Positions 15,905 through 24,265 of a stretch of DNA of 64,000 bases are shown piece by piece. Within the stretch, counting starts at the first letter, position 1. Every line of letters starts with the position of its first letter. Position numbers and translations under genes: made by a program. The stretch comes from Flagellimonas myxillae (GTDB lineage Bacteria > Bacteroidota > Bacteroidia > Flavobacteriales > Flavobacteriaceae): the NCBI RefSeq assembly GCF_023502235.1, contig NZ_JAMFLY010000005.1, forward strand, positions 124,001-188,000, in the 5' to 3' direction. A model generated the notes under the pieces. It saw nothing but the letters and a program-made list of their open reading frames with translations. It was not told where the DNA came from and made no database searches.

Positions 15905-16741
15905 CTATTTTTGTATTGAATCCTGTTCTTGTTCTTGCGCTTTCTTTCGCTCTTCCAATTTGGCCTTTCGCTTGGCGTCGCGCTCCTCCAGTAATTTTTT
16001 TCTTCGGGCCTCATAGGCCTTTTTCCGTTCCTCCCGCAGACGCAATTGTTCTGCTCTACGATCTTCCGCTGCCTTGATCTTGGCTGCTTGGTTTTCCTCT
16101 GCCTTGGCTTGACGCTCCTTTAAGGCTTCGCTAATTTCCTTCTCCTCTTCTGCCTGCTCTTCCTTGAACTGATCCAACCTGTTTTTCTCTTGGGCCTTTT
16201 TATTGGATTTGCTCACCTTTCGGGTCCTACCTATCTCCCTTAAAACCAAGTCACTGATATCGTGTCTTTTTTCGGAGTACAACATTACGACATCTGCGGA
16301 TTTATCAAAAATAAAATCGTATCTTTTATTTCCGCCGATTTTTTGCACTTCGTTGAACACTTGGTCCTGGATGGGCTGTATCAGCAACTGTTTTTGAAGC
16401 ACCAAATCCCCTTGGGGGCCAAAACGGTCTTGTTGGTAATCCAACATTTCGGTTTCCAATATTTGGATTTCCTCTTCACGTTCGGCAATAAGCTCGTCCG
16501 TTAGCAACACTTTTTCGGCCATTAAATCCTTCTTCATCTGATCGATCACGCTTTGCTTGAGCTCAATTTCCTGCTTCCACTTAACAGCCTTTGCGTTTAA
16601 TTGCTCTGTTGCGTCCCGGTATTCTTCCACATTTTCCAGGATGTATTCCATATCCACGTATCCAATACGTACACCTCTTTGGGAAAATCCATACAAGGAC
16701 AACATCAAAACAGTTAATGTCAAAAGAACTTTGGTCTTCAT
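15905..16741 (-). CDS. OmpH/Skp-family periplasmic chaperone, long basic-acidic tail
   Basis: I place the start at ATG 16741, which gives a normal signal peptide (MKTKVLLTLTVLMLSLYGFSQ); an upstream start would add 13 basic residues. The 278-residue protein has the OmpH core (RIGYVDMEYILENVEEY, coiled coil, YDFIFDKSADVVMLY). After it comes an extra tail of about 100 residues made almost only of Lys, Arg, Glu, Gln and Ala, probably one long charged helix. The tail is longer than in Skp itself. It lies between bamA and the second ompH gene, so a role in outer-membrane protein transit is well supported. Confidence 0.9.
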   Translation of the reverse strand: MKTKVLLTLTVLMLSLYGFSQRGVRIGYVDMEYILENVEEYRDATEQLNAKAVKWKQEIELKQSVIDQMKKDLMAEKVLLTDELIAEREEEIQILETEMLDYQQDRFGPQGDLVLQKQLLIQPIQDQVFNEVQKIGGNKRYDFIFDKSADVVMLYSEKRHDISDLVLREIGRTRKVSKSNKKAQEKNRLDQFKEEQAEEEKEISEALKERQAKAEENQAAKIKAAEDRRAEQLRLREERKKAYEARRKKLLEERDAKRKAKLEERKKAQEQEQDSIQK

Positions 16742-16840
16742 TTTTTGATTCCGCTTTTTACTAAGAAAATATCGTGCCAAAATAACTAATTAATTTATAA
16801 TGAGTCATTTATGCCAAATTATTACACGATTTTCTTTTGG

Positions 16841-19510
16841 TTAAAACTGCTGCCCGATAATGAAGTGCGTTTGCCAGCCACTTGGTCCGCTTGAGGAAGG
16901 ATTTGCATCTGTATCAAATCCATAACCAAAATCGATACCCAACAGACCGAATGCCGGCATAAAAATACGAAGCCCCACTCCGGCAGATCTCTTTAACTCA
17001 AACGGATTATACTCATTAAAATTGTTAAAGGCATTACCTGCTTCTAAAAATGAAAGGGCATATATGGATGCGGATGGTTTCAAGGTCAGTGGATAACGCA
17101 ATTCCATAGAGAATTTGTTATAAATGGTTCCCCCATCCCTTTCCTGGTTTCCGGTAACCGGATTTGTACTAAAGGGTGTCAGGGAACTATTTTCATATCC
17201 CCTAAGCTGGATTACATCCCTACCATCCAAGGTAAAGTTTCCAAGGCCGTCACCCCCTACGAAGAATCGCTCAAAAGGCACCGCACCAATATCGTTATTA
17301 TAACTTCCGAGGAATCCAAATTCGGCATTGGTCCGAAGCACCAATTTATCCACCAAGTTGGTGTACCAGTCTCCCTTGAATTTTATCTTGTAGAATTCCA
17401 AAAGCTTAAAGCGCTCTTCTTCCAAACGCTCCAGTTGGTCACTCTTTTCGGCAAATTCAATTTGCTCATCGATGTTCGCCGGATTTGGGCCAATTTCAAA
17501 CAAGCGTTCCGTTATTTCATCGATATCGGTTCTGATCTGCTTATAATCCTTGTTGCCGAACAGCGAATAGGGAGGTGTGAATTTGGCGGAAAGCTCAAAA
17601 TTGGAACCTGTCAATGGGAAAATCCTACTTGGACCTTGGGAGCTACGGGAGATTCCCAAAGTATAGCTCAAGGAATTGGAACTACCATTACCAAAATTGA
17701 AAAGCCCATTATTAAAGTCGTTAAAATCGTAAAGTTGGTAGCTCAAGGAGTGGGAAATGGTAAAGAAATCATCTGGCCATTGTACCCGTTTGGCCAAACC
17801 TGCAGAGATTCCCGTAATGGCAAACCCCCGGTCCTTATCCACATCCAGTCTTCCCCTATTGGTAAAACTGGTGGCAAATTGTTGGGTCCTGGACAGGGAT
17901 AGGTTAAAACGTACCGGCTTTTTACCGCCCAACCAAGGTTCGGCAAAATTTAGACTGTATACCCTAAACGTCCTACTGGCCTGCAAACGGAGGGCAAAGG
18001 TCTGCCCATCCCCCATGGGAACAGGTTTATAGGCTTCCCCATTAAAAATGTTCTTTAGGGAGAAATTACTGAATGAAAGTCCCAAGGTACCGATGAAACC
18101 ACCGCCGCCGAATCCCCCTTGCAATTCTATTTGGCTGGAACCCGACTCCACCAAGCTATATTGGATATCCACTGTTCCCGCATTGGGGTCTGGATTCTGG
18201 ATATCTGGCGCAATCTGTTCGGCATCGAAGAATCCTAACTGACCCAATTCCCGGATACTACGCACAATGTTGTCCTTGCTGTACTTTTGGCCCGGACGCG
18301 TACGCAATTCCCTAAAAATTACGTGGTCGTTGGTCTTATCGTTTCCAACTACAGTAACATGATTCAAAAAGGTCTCCTTTCCTTCAATGATCCTGATTTC
18401 GAAATCGATGGTATCGTTCACCGCAGAAACCTCCACAGGATTGATACTGGAAAATAAGTATCCGTTGTTTTGATAAAGGTTGGTCAAGTCTTGCCCATCC
18501 GGCTTGGAGTCATCTGCCACACGTTTTTTCAGCAAAACGCCATTGTAGGTAGATCCTTTTCTAATTCCCAATACCTGACTCAATTGTCGGTCGGTGTACA
18601 CGGAGTTCCCAACAAAATTGATATCCCCAAAATAATATTTGTCCCCTTCTTCGACCTTAATTTTTAAATCGATATGGTTTTCATCCACCTTAACAAAAGT
18701 GTCCGAAAGCACCCGGGCATCCCGGTACCCTCTTTCTGCGTAGGTATCTATCAAATTGGAAAGGTCCTCTTTATAGTCGGCCTCTATATACTTTGATTTT
18801 TTCCAAAAACGGTAGATTTTCTTTTTCTTGGTTTTCTTAAGGGCCTTACGCAATCTTTTACCGGTAAGTTTGCTATTGCCCTCAAATGCAATCTCCCTAA
18901 TTTTTACCTTATCTCCCTTTTTTACATTGATGACCATGTTTTCGGTATGGGCCCCAGTAGTATCGGAAGCGGTGACTATGTGCACCTGGGTGTTAAGGTA
19001 CCCTTGCTTTCTGTATTTGTTCTGAAGGTAGTTCTTGGTGTTGGCAATTAAACTCTCGGTAATCTTTTTACCTTTTTTGAGGTCCGTATCATTTATAATG
19101 TCTTCGACCTTCCGTTTTTTAACGCCATATACCGTTACATTGGACAGGGTGGGACGCTCCAAAATATTAAGCTCCAGGAAAATCTTGTCCCCCTCAATTT
19201 TTGTGTAGTAAAAGTTTACATCGCTGAACAACTCCAAACTCCACAGTTTTTTGATCACTGCGCTGAGTTGGTCCCCAGGAACGGTGATGGGTTGTCCAAC
19301 CCTTAGACCCGTATAGGTTTTTACGGTCTGCTCGTTATAGCTTTGGAGTCCGGTTACGGTAAGCCCACCTAAAATATAATCCTTCCCGTCCTCAATGGAG
19401 GTTTCCTGTGCGAAGCTTTGGGCGGCGAAAAGAAAAAGAAGGAGTAGTTTAAGGTATGGTCCGGTGGTATGTTTTATTTGCTTAATTGAGTTGTTCGCTA
19501 GTTTTTCCAA
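16841..19510 (-). CDS. bamA: Outer membrane protein assembly factor BamA
   Basis: An 889-residue Omp85 protein, the core of the machine that inserts beta-barrel proteins into the outer membrane. After a signal peptide (LLLLFLFAAQSFAQ) come POTRA repeats over about residues 45-470 (for example LTVTGLQSYNEQTVKTYTGL, the FEGNSKLTGKRL, FVGNSVYTDRQL and VVGNDKTNDHVI starts), then a C-terminal barrel with the lid/VRGF-like segment QLRGYENSSLTP and a final aromatic residue (GQQF). The only start available is TTG 19510, inside the end of uppS (29-base overlap). The barrel contains a charged helical insert near DEITERLFEIGPN. Confidence 0.93.
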   Translation of the reverse strand: MEKLANNSIKQIKHTTGPYLKLLLLFLFAAQSFAQETSIEDGKDYILGGLTVTGLQSYNEQTVKTYTGLRVGQPITVPGDQLSAVIKKLWSLELFSDVNFYYTKIEGDKIFLELNILERPTLSNVTVYGVKKRKVEDIINDTDLKKGKKITESLIANTKNYLQNKYRKQGYLNTQVHIVTASDTTGAHTENMVINVKKGDKVKIREIAFEGNSKLTGKRLRKALKKTKKKKIYRFWKKSKYIEADYKEDLSNLIDTYAERGYRDARVLSDTFVKVDENHIDLKIKVEEGDKYYFGDINFVGNSVYTDRQLSQVLGIRKGSTYNGVLLKKRVADDSKPDGQDLTNLYQNNGYLFSSINPVEVSAVNDTIDFEIRIIEGKETFLNHVTVVGNDKTNDHVIFRELRTRPGQKYSKDNIVRSIRELGQLGFFDAEQIAPDIQNPDPNAGTVDIQYSLVESGSSQIELQGGFGGGGFIGTLGLSFSNFSLKNIFNGEAYKPVPMGDGQTFALRLQASRTFRVYSLNFAEPWLGGKKPVRFNLSLSRTQQFATSFTNRGRLDVDKDRGFAITGISAGLAKRVQWPDDFFTISHSLSYQLYDFNDFNNGLFNFGNGSSNSLSYTLGISRSSQGPSRIFPLTGSNFELSAKFTPPYSLFGNKDYKQIRTDIDEITERLFEIGPNPANIDEQIEFAEKSDQLERLEEERFKLLEFYKIKFKGDWYTNLVDKLVLRTNAEFGFLGSYNNDIGAVPFERFFVGGDGLGNFTLDGRDVIQLRGYENSSLTPFSTNPVTGNQERDGGTIYNKFSMELRYPLTLKPSASIYALSFLEAGNAFNNFNEYNPFELKRSAGVGLRIFMPAFGLLGIDFGYGFDTDANPSSSGPSGWQTHFIIGQQF

Positions 19511-20222
19511 ATCGTCGTTCTCTATTTTGGTAACTTAATATTGCCTCTACCAAATGATGCTCACTAAAATCGGGCCAAAATACGTCAATAAAATATAATT
19601 CGGCGTATGCAATTTGCCAAAGTAAAAAATTGCTGATCCTTTGTTCCCCACTGGTACGGATAAGCAGGTCTACATCCGGCAAAAAATGCGTGTAAAGATG
19701 AGTATTTATAACGGCTTCGTCAATATTTTCGGGTGAAATTATATTATTTTTAACTTTGGAAGCTATGTCCTTAACAGCAGATTTTATCTCCTCCCGAGAA
19801 CCATAACTTAGGGCCAGGGTAAGGGTCATTCCAGAGTTCTGAGCCGTTTTGGATATAACTTCAGCCAGCTCCTTTTGTGCCTTGGAGGGCAGGGATTCAA
19901 TGTTCCCTATGGTGTTTAATCTGATATTGTTTTTGTTGAGGGTCTTCAATTCCTTACGCAAAGATGCGACAAGAAGTTTCATCAAAGTCTCCACTTCGAG
20001 CTTTGGCCGATTCCAGTTTTCGGTGGAAAAGGCATATAGCGTTAGAAATTCTATCTGTAAGCGTGCACAGTTTTCAACGGTCCTTCGTACGGCCTTAACT
20101 CCATTCTCGTGGCCAAAAACCCTAAGTTTCCCCCGTTGTTTGGCCCATCGGCCATTGCCGTCCATAATCACGGCAACATGTTTGGGAAGATTTTTTTTAT
20201 CTACGTCCTCTAAAGTATGCAT
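19482..20222 (-). CDS. uppS: Di-trans,poly-cis-decaprenylcistransferase (undecaprenyl diphosphate synthase)
   Basis: A 246-residue cis-prenyltransferase that makes the C55 lipid carrier for peptidoglycan and other envelope polymers. The catalytic Asp21 lies in HVAVIMDGNGRWAKQRG; the FSTENWNRP and LLIRTSGEQRISNFLLWQ segments are intact. It overlaps the preceding DUF6089 gene by one base (TAATG) and the following bamA start by 29 bases, so translation along this cluster is coupled. Confidence 0.95.
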   Translation of the reverse strand: MHTLEDVDKKNLPKHVAVIMDGNGRWAKQRGKLRVFGHENGVKAVRRTVENCARLQIEFLTLYAFSTENWNRPKLEVETLMKLLVASLRKELKTLNKNNIRLNTIGNIESLPSKAQKELAEVISKTAQNSGMTLTLALSYGSREEIKSAVKDIASKVKNNIISPENIDEAVINTHLYTHFLPDVDLLIRTSGEQRISNFLLWQIAYAELYFIDVFWPDFSEHHLVEAILSYQNRERRFGKTSEQLN

Positions 20223-20929
20223 TATTCAAAACAATCCTGGCAAGGTTTCCGCCCAAAGGTATAGGTCAATGTAATACCTGAAAAGACGTACCAGTCATCG
20301 CTTAAAATATTTCCGAACCTAAAGGGTTCAAAATTGGAACCTACGGGATTGCTACCATCCAGATTGTCCGTAAAGGTATATCTGGCCCCAATCTCCGCAC
20401 CCAGAATCAGAAACTGATTTAAGCGATACTTCGCCCCCACCGTCATTGGAATTGCAAAACTACCTTCTTTTTGGTTAATATCCTGCACCACAAGGGCATC
20501 AAAATAATTAAAATCGTACCTAAAATAAGTAAGACCTGTATAAAGATAGGGTGTAAAGGCAGGACCCAGTCGGTGCAGATTATATTCAACAAAGTTGAAT
20601 TCCAGCCCCAAAGAGGCTTCCAGTACAGAATTATCTATGGTATACCGGCGTTGAACGCGCGAACCTTTGCTCGATTTTAGGTCGTCAAAAGTGAAGGTGC
20701 CGTAGATTGCACTTGCCCGCCATGCATACCGCTTGCTTTTGTTCCATTTGAAGATACCCCCAAATGCCGGACCTGTTGGGGAAATATAACTGGTGCTCCC
20801 CACATCGCCGATACCGTTCGCCCCACCGGCAAATACTCCTATTTCATAGGTCTGGGAAGTGACCTTGAACGCACTACACAAAAAAATAGCAAACAAAACT
20901 ATTCGCATACAATCCCGAAAATTATACAT
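20222..20929 (-). CDS. DUF6089 outer-membrane beta-barrel protein
   Basis: A 235-residue exported protein; ATG 20908 would also give a complete signal peptide (MRIVLFAIFLCSAFKVTSQ), so the start is uncertain by seven codons. The mature part begins TYEIGVFAGGANGIGDVG, typical of DUF6089, and shows alternating aromatic strands of a small beta barrel. Its exact function is not known. It is regularly found between nadK and uppS-bamA in Flavobacteriia, which suggests a part in outer-membrane biogenesis; that is inference from context. Confidence 0.85.
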   Translation of the reverse strand: MYNFRDCMRIVLFAIFLCSAFKVTSQTYEIGVFAGGANGIGDVGSTSYISPTGPAFGGIFKWNKSKRYAWRASAIYGTFTFDDLKSSKGSRVQRRYTIDNSVLEASLGLEFNFVEYNLHRLGPAFTPYLYTGLTYFRYDFNYFDALVVQDINQKEGSFAIPMTVGAKYRLNQFLILGAEIGARYTFTDNLDGSNPVGSNFEPFRFGNILSDDWYVFSGITLTYTFGRKPCQDCFE

Positions 20930-21020
20930 ATTAGAGGTAGAGGAAGGTCAATAGAATACTGGGTTATAAACGTTCTCCTTTGTTAAACAGTTTTTGGCTT
21001 CTTTTATTGTTTCAATCGGC

Positions 21021-21902
21021 TTAATTGCGTTTATCCTGGCCCCAAAGCAGTTTGTTTCTAAGGGTCTTTAAGAAGCTTTCCGACTTATATTCTATCATTT
21101 TTATATTAAAATTCGATTTTTTTATCCTGATTTCCTTGCCGTTTGGGATACTGGCTATCCGGGAATCCAAGGAAACCAAATGGTTTTCCTCGCGACCTGA
21201 AACTTTTAACCTGATCTCGATATCGTCCGATATCACCAACGGCCTTGCATTAAGATTATGTGGTGCAATTGGGGTCAATACCAAGGATTTGGCCGAAGGA
21301 GCGATTACAGGCCCCCCGCAGCTCAACGAATACCCGGTAGAACCGGTCGGGGTGGCAACAATTAGCCCATCTGCCCAATAGGAGGTTAAATATTCATCAT
21401 TTAAATAGGTTTCCACGGTGATCATGGAGGTCGTATCCTTTCGGCTTACCGTAATTTCGTTCAGCGCAAAGTTCAACGCGCCAAAATCTTCCAAATCCGG
21501 GCCCAACATTACCTCCACAAGACTTCGTTCCTCTATGGTATATTCCCCGGCCACAAATTCCGTGACCACCTTTCTTACATCTTCTTTTTTAAAGGTTGAA
21601 AGAAATCCTAATCGGCCCGTGTTCACCCCAACAATGGGGATTCCCATATCCTTGACATAAGTTACTGCCCTGAGCATGGTACCGTCCCCACCAAAGCTGA
21701 CAAACATATCGAAAGAACCATCCAGCCCGTAACTTTGGGAAAAAGTCCCGTATGAAAATTGGGATAGACAACCATCTATACGCTTGCAAAAATCCTCCTC
21801 GACAAAGACGGACGCACTGATTCCCTGAAGCTCTTCCAATAGCTCCAATACGCAGGTTCTATCCTGTTCCTGGAAAGTTTGACCGTAAATTGCGACCTTC
21901 AT
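21021..21902 (-). CDS. nadK: NAD kinase
   Basis: A 293-residue enzyme that phosphorylates NAD to NADP. The GGDGT motif is at 71-75 with the catalytic Asp73 (FVSFGGDGTMLRAV); the ALNEITV and PTGSTGYSLSCGGPV motifs are intact. The start follows the stop of the CBS-domain gene by one base, so both share a transcript. Confidence 0.95.
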   Translation of the reverse strand: MKVAIYGQTFQEQDRTCVLELLEELQGISASVFVEEDFCKRIDGCLSQFSYGTFSQSYGLDGSFDMFVSFGGDGTMLRAVTYVKDMGIPIVGVNTGRLGFLSTFKKEDVRKVVTEFVAGEYTIEERSLVEVMLGPDLEDFGALNFALNEITVSRKDTTSMITVETYLNDEYLTSYWADGLIVATPTGSTGYSLSCGGPVIAPSAKSLVLTPIAPHNLNARPLVISDDIEIRLKVSGREENHLVSLDSRIASIPNGKEIRIKKSNFNIKMIEYKSESFLKTLRNKLLWGQDKRN

Positions 21903-21903
21903 G

Positions 21904-22560
21904 TTAAACGTTAAGGTATTTCTCCAAATAGTCGGACCGCTGCTTTAGGTCCTCCAGAAATTGGTCCTCACTGTTCCCAAAGACAATGGTGTAGTTGTAT
22001 CGTCTAAAGGTTTGCGCCACTTCATTTAAATCCGGGGTTCCTATTTTCAGGGTAATTTGGACCACATCGTTCTGCGAATCGGTGATAAATGCGCCCAACA
22101 AACGGGCGTTGTTACCCTCCACAATCTGGGCTATTTCACTAAAGGAATAATCCTTGATCCCCGTAGCAATGACCAAAATACCACCTGGTTCCTTAAAAAA
22201 AGGGGTGTCAATAAAATCCGCCACTACATCTTCCAGATCATAATAACCCGTGATTACATGATCATTGTCCAATACCGGAAGAATATTCGCTTGGTTTCTG
22301 GAAAATGCCTCCAAAACATCCAACCACAAAGTCTCTTTGGTCACTGAGAAAGTCTCGAGATCTATTCGGAACTCCTCAATGGACTTTCCAGGCTCAAAAC
22401 AAGCCAAGTCATTTTCAGAAAGAGAGCCAATGTAAATCCCATCCTCGGTAACCGCTACATGAGAAAATGTGGTTTCCTCAAAAAAACGAATCACTTCATC
22501 CAAGGTTTCGGAAACCTCGAAAATGGGGACAGTCGTTATAATTCTGTTCTGGATTTGCAT
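21904..22560 (-). CDS. CBS-domain protein
   Basis: A 218-residue protein. The N-terminal half holds a pair of CBS motifs (IPIFEV-type start at residues 8-60 and the VLDNDHVITGYYDLEDVVADFI repeat), which usually bind adenine nucleotides. The C-terminal part (GILVIATGIKDYSFSEIAQIVEGN...) looks like an ACT-like regulatory fold. It has no catalytic domain. It is the first gene of the minus-strand envelope cluster and is divergent from pdxJ. A regulatory role on nadK is possible but not shown. Confidence 0.85.
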   Translation of the reverse strand: MQIQNRIITTVPIFEVSETLDEVIRFFEETTFSHVAVTEDGIYIGSLSENDLACFEPGKSIEEFRIDLETFSVTKETLWLDVLEAFSRNQANILPVLDNDHVITGYYDLEDVVADFIDTPFFKEPGGILVIATGIKDYSFSEIAQIVEGNNARLLGAFITDSQNDVVQITLKIGTPDLNEVAQTFRRYNYTIVFGNSEDQFLEDLKQRSDYLEKYLNV

Positions 22561-22646
22561 AACAATTTTATTAAGCGCAAAATACTAATTTTAAATCGCA
22601 AAAGGCGTGCCTAATTCTTATTTTTGGCTTTCCAAAAATGAACTTC

Positions 22647-23363
22647 ATGACAAAATTGAGTGTCAATATCAACAAGTTGGCTACCCTTAGAAACTCACGC
22701 GGAGGAAATGTTCCAGACCTTGTCAAGTCTGCCAAGGACATTGAGGCATTCGGAGCCCAGGGAATCACCATACATCCCAGACCCGACGAACGTCATATTC
22801 GTTATCAGGATGCCCGTGATCTAAAGAAGGTGGTGTCTACCGAATTCAATATCGAAGGGAACCCCGTTCCCAAATTTGTGGATTTGGTCCTGGAAGTGCA
22901 GCCTACCCAGGTAACCTTGGTCCCAGATGCCGAAGACGCCATTACCTCCAATGCCGGTTGGGACACACGCAAGCACAAGGATTTTCTTGTTGATGTTATT
23001 AAAACATTCAAGGATAAGGGTATTCGTACCTCAATTTTTGTGGACCCCTCCATTGAGATGGTCGCTGGTGCTGCGGAAACCGGAACGGACAGGATAGAAC
23101 TTTATACGGAACGTTTTGCCCAAATGTATGCCGAAGGAAATAAGGGCCAAGGCATAAAACCCTTTGTGGATGCTGCCAAAAAAGCCCACGAATTGGGACT
23201 CGGGATCAATGCGGGCCATGACCTTAGCTTGGACAACATCAAGTTTTTTAAGGAGAATATTCCCCATTTGTTAGAGGTTTCCATTGGTCATGCGCTTATT
23301 TGCGAATCCATTTATCTTGGAATTGAAAATGTGGTGAACATGTATTTACATCGTCTTACCTAA
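22647..23363 (+). CDS. pdxJ: Pyridoxine 5'-phosphate synthase
   Basis: A 238-residue TIM-barrel enzyme that condenses 1-deoxyxylulose-5-phosphate with 3-amino-2-oxopropyl phosphate to make pyridoxine 5'-phosphate. I prefer ATG 22647, which gives the canonical N-terminus MTKLSVNINKLATLRN, over ATG 22638. A -7-like box TATTTTTG at 22619-22626 would place the transcript start close to 22633. GITIHPRPDERHI carries the catalytic and phosphate-binding residues, and GINAGHDLSLDN and EVSIGHALI are intact. It overlaps the next gene by one base (TAATG). Confidence 0.94.
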   Translation: MTKLSVNINKLATLRNSRGGNVPDLVKSAKDIEAFGAQGITIHPRPDERHIRYQDARDLKKVVSTEFNIEGNPVPKFVDLVLEVQPTQVTLVPDAEDAITSNAGWDTRKHKDFLVDVIKTFKDKGIRTSIFVDPSIEMVAGAAETGTDRIELYTERFAQMYAEGNKGQGIKPFVDAAKKAHELGLGINAGHDLSLDNIKFFKENIPHLLEVSIGHALICESIYLGIENVVNMYLHRLT

Positions 23364-24133
23364 TGGAATTACTGCACTCTAAAATACTCGGCGAAGGCAA
23401 TCCATTGGTTATCCTACATGGTTTTTTGGGAATGTCCGATAATTGGAAAACCTTGGGCAACCAATATCTTGCGAATGGGCTTCAAGTGCATTTGGTGGAC
23501 CAACGCAACCATGGAAAAAGTTTTCATTCCCCCGATTTTGATTATGAGGTGATGGCTCAGGATGTCCTTAATTATCTTGATTACCATCAAATTGAAAAGA
23601 CTTCCATAATTGGACATTCCATGGGTGGAAAAACGGCAATGCAATTGGCTACTTCGAATCCGGAACGGATTTCAAAACTAATTGTAGCCGATATATCCCC
23701 TAAATTCTATCCTCCACACCATCAATATATATTGGATGCCCTGGGACATTTGGATTTTAGCCAGATCAACTCCAGAAAGGAAGCGGACGAGGTACTTTCC
23801 AAACAGCTTTCCGAATTCGGGATTCGGCAGTTCTTGCTTAAAAACCTGTACTGGGTGGAGCCAGGTCAACTCGGATTGAGGTTCAACTACTCTATTTTAA
23901 AGGATAGGATGGACGAGATTGGGGAAAACATAAGTTCCACGGCAGTATATGGTGGGCCAACCCTCTTTCTTAGGGGTGACCGCTCCGAATACATCCTTCC
24001 CAACGACTTTCCGGGCATAAAACGACACTTCCCCAATGCCGATATCCAAACCGTGGAAAATGCGGGCCATTGGTTGCATGCCGAAAATCCCAAACAGTTT
24101 TTTGAGATGTCCATCGCATTTTTGAATCCTTAA
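23363..24133 (+). CDS. Alpha/beta hydrolase (YbfF-like esterase)
   Basis: A 256-residue alpha/beta hydrolase. The HGFLG oxyanion segment (VILHGFLGMSDNW), the nucleophile elbow GHSMGG, a likely acid Asp near LFLRGDRSEYI and the terminal His in NAGHWLHAE form a complete catalytic set. The VDQRNHGKS segment is typical of the YbfF-type esterase group. It is coupled to pdxJ by a one-base overlap, which in itself does not fix the substrate. Confidence 0.88.
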   Translation: MELLHSKILGEGNPLVILHGFLGMSDNWKTLGNQYLANGLQVHLVDQRNHGKSFHSPDFDYEVMAQDVLNYLDYHQIEKTSIIGHSMGGKTAMQLATSNPERISKLIVADISPKFYPPHHQYILDALGHLDFSQINSRKEADEVLSKQLSEFGIRQFLLKNLYWVEPGQLGLRFNYSILKDRMDEIGENISSTAVYGGPTLFLRGDRSEYILPNDFPGIKRHFPNADIQTVENAGHWLHAENPKQFFEMSIAFLNP

Positions 24134-24148
24134 TATTTGGGGCGTTTT

Positions 24149-24170
24149 ATTATGCATGCATAATTTTTTT
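24149..24170 (+). terminator. 16-bp perfect palindrome followed by a T-tract
   Basis: ATTATGCATGCATAAT (24149-24164) is a perfect palindrome directly followed by T residues to 24170. With a small loop it may act as a weak intrinsic terminator for the pdxJ-hydrolase transcript; it could equally be an operator for the next promoter, which starts 17 bases later. Confidence 0.4.
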
Positions 24171-24180
24171 GCCCATTTTA

Positions 24181-24211
24181 TTGTCTGGAACGCAAATTTG
24201 ACATAGTTTTG
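24181..24211 (+). promoter_or_regulatory. Promoter of the SGNH lipoprotein gene
   Basis: TTG at 24181-24183 and TAGTTTTG at 24204-24211 are 20 bases apart, an exact match to TTG-N17-23-TAnnTTTG. This supports the ATG at 24266 as the start, with a leader of roughly 48 bases. Confidence 0.6.
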
Positions 24212-24265
24212 GTCAAATGGGTTTGTTGTTTAAATCGCCCAGTACTAACTCAAATAGCTATAAAT

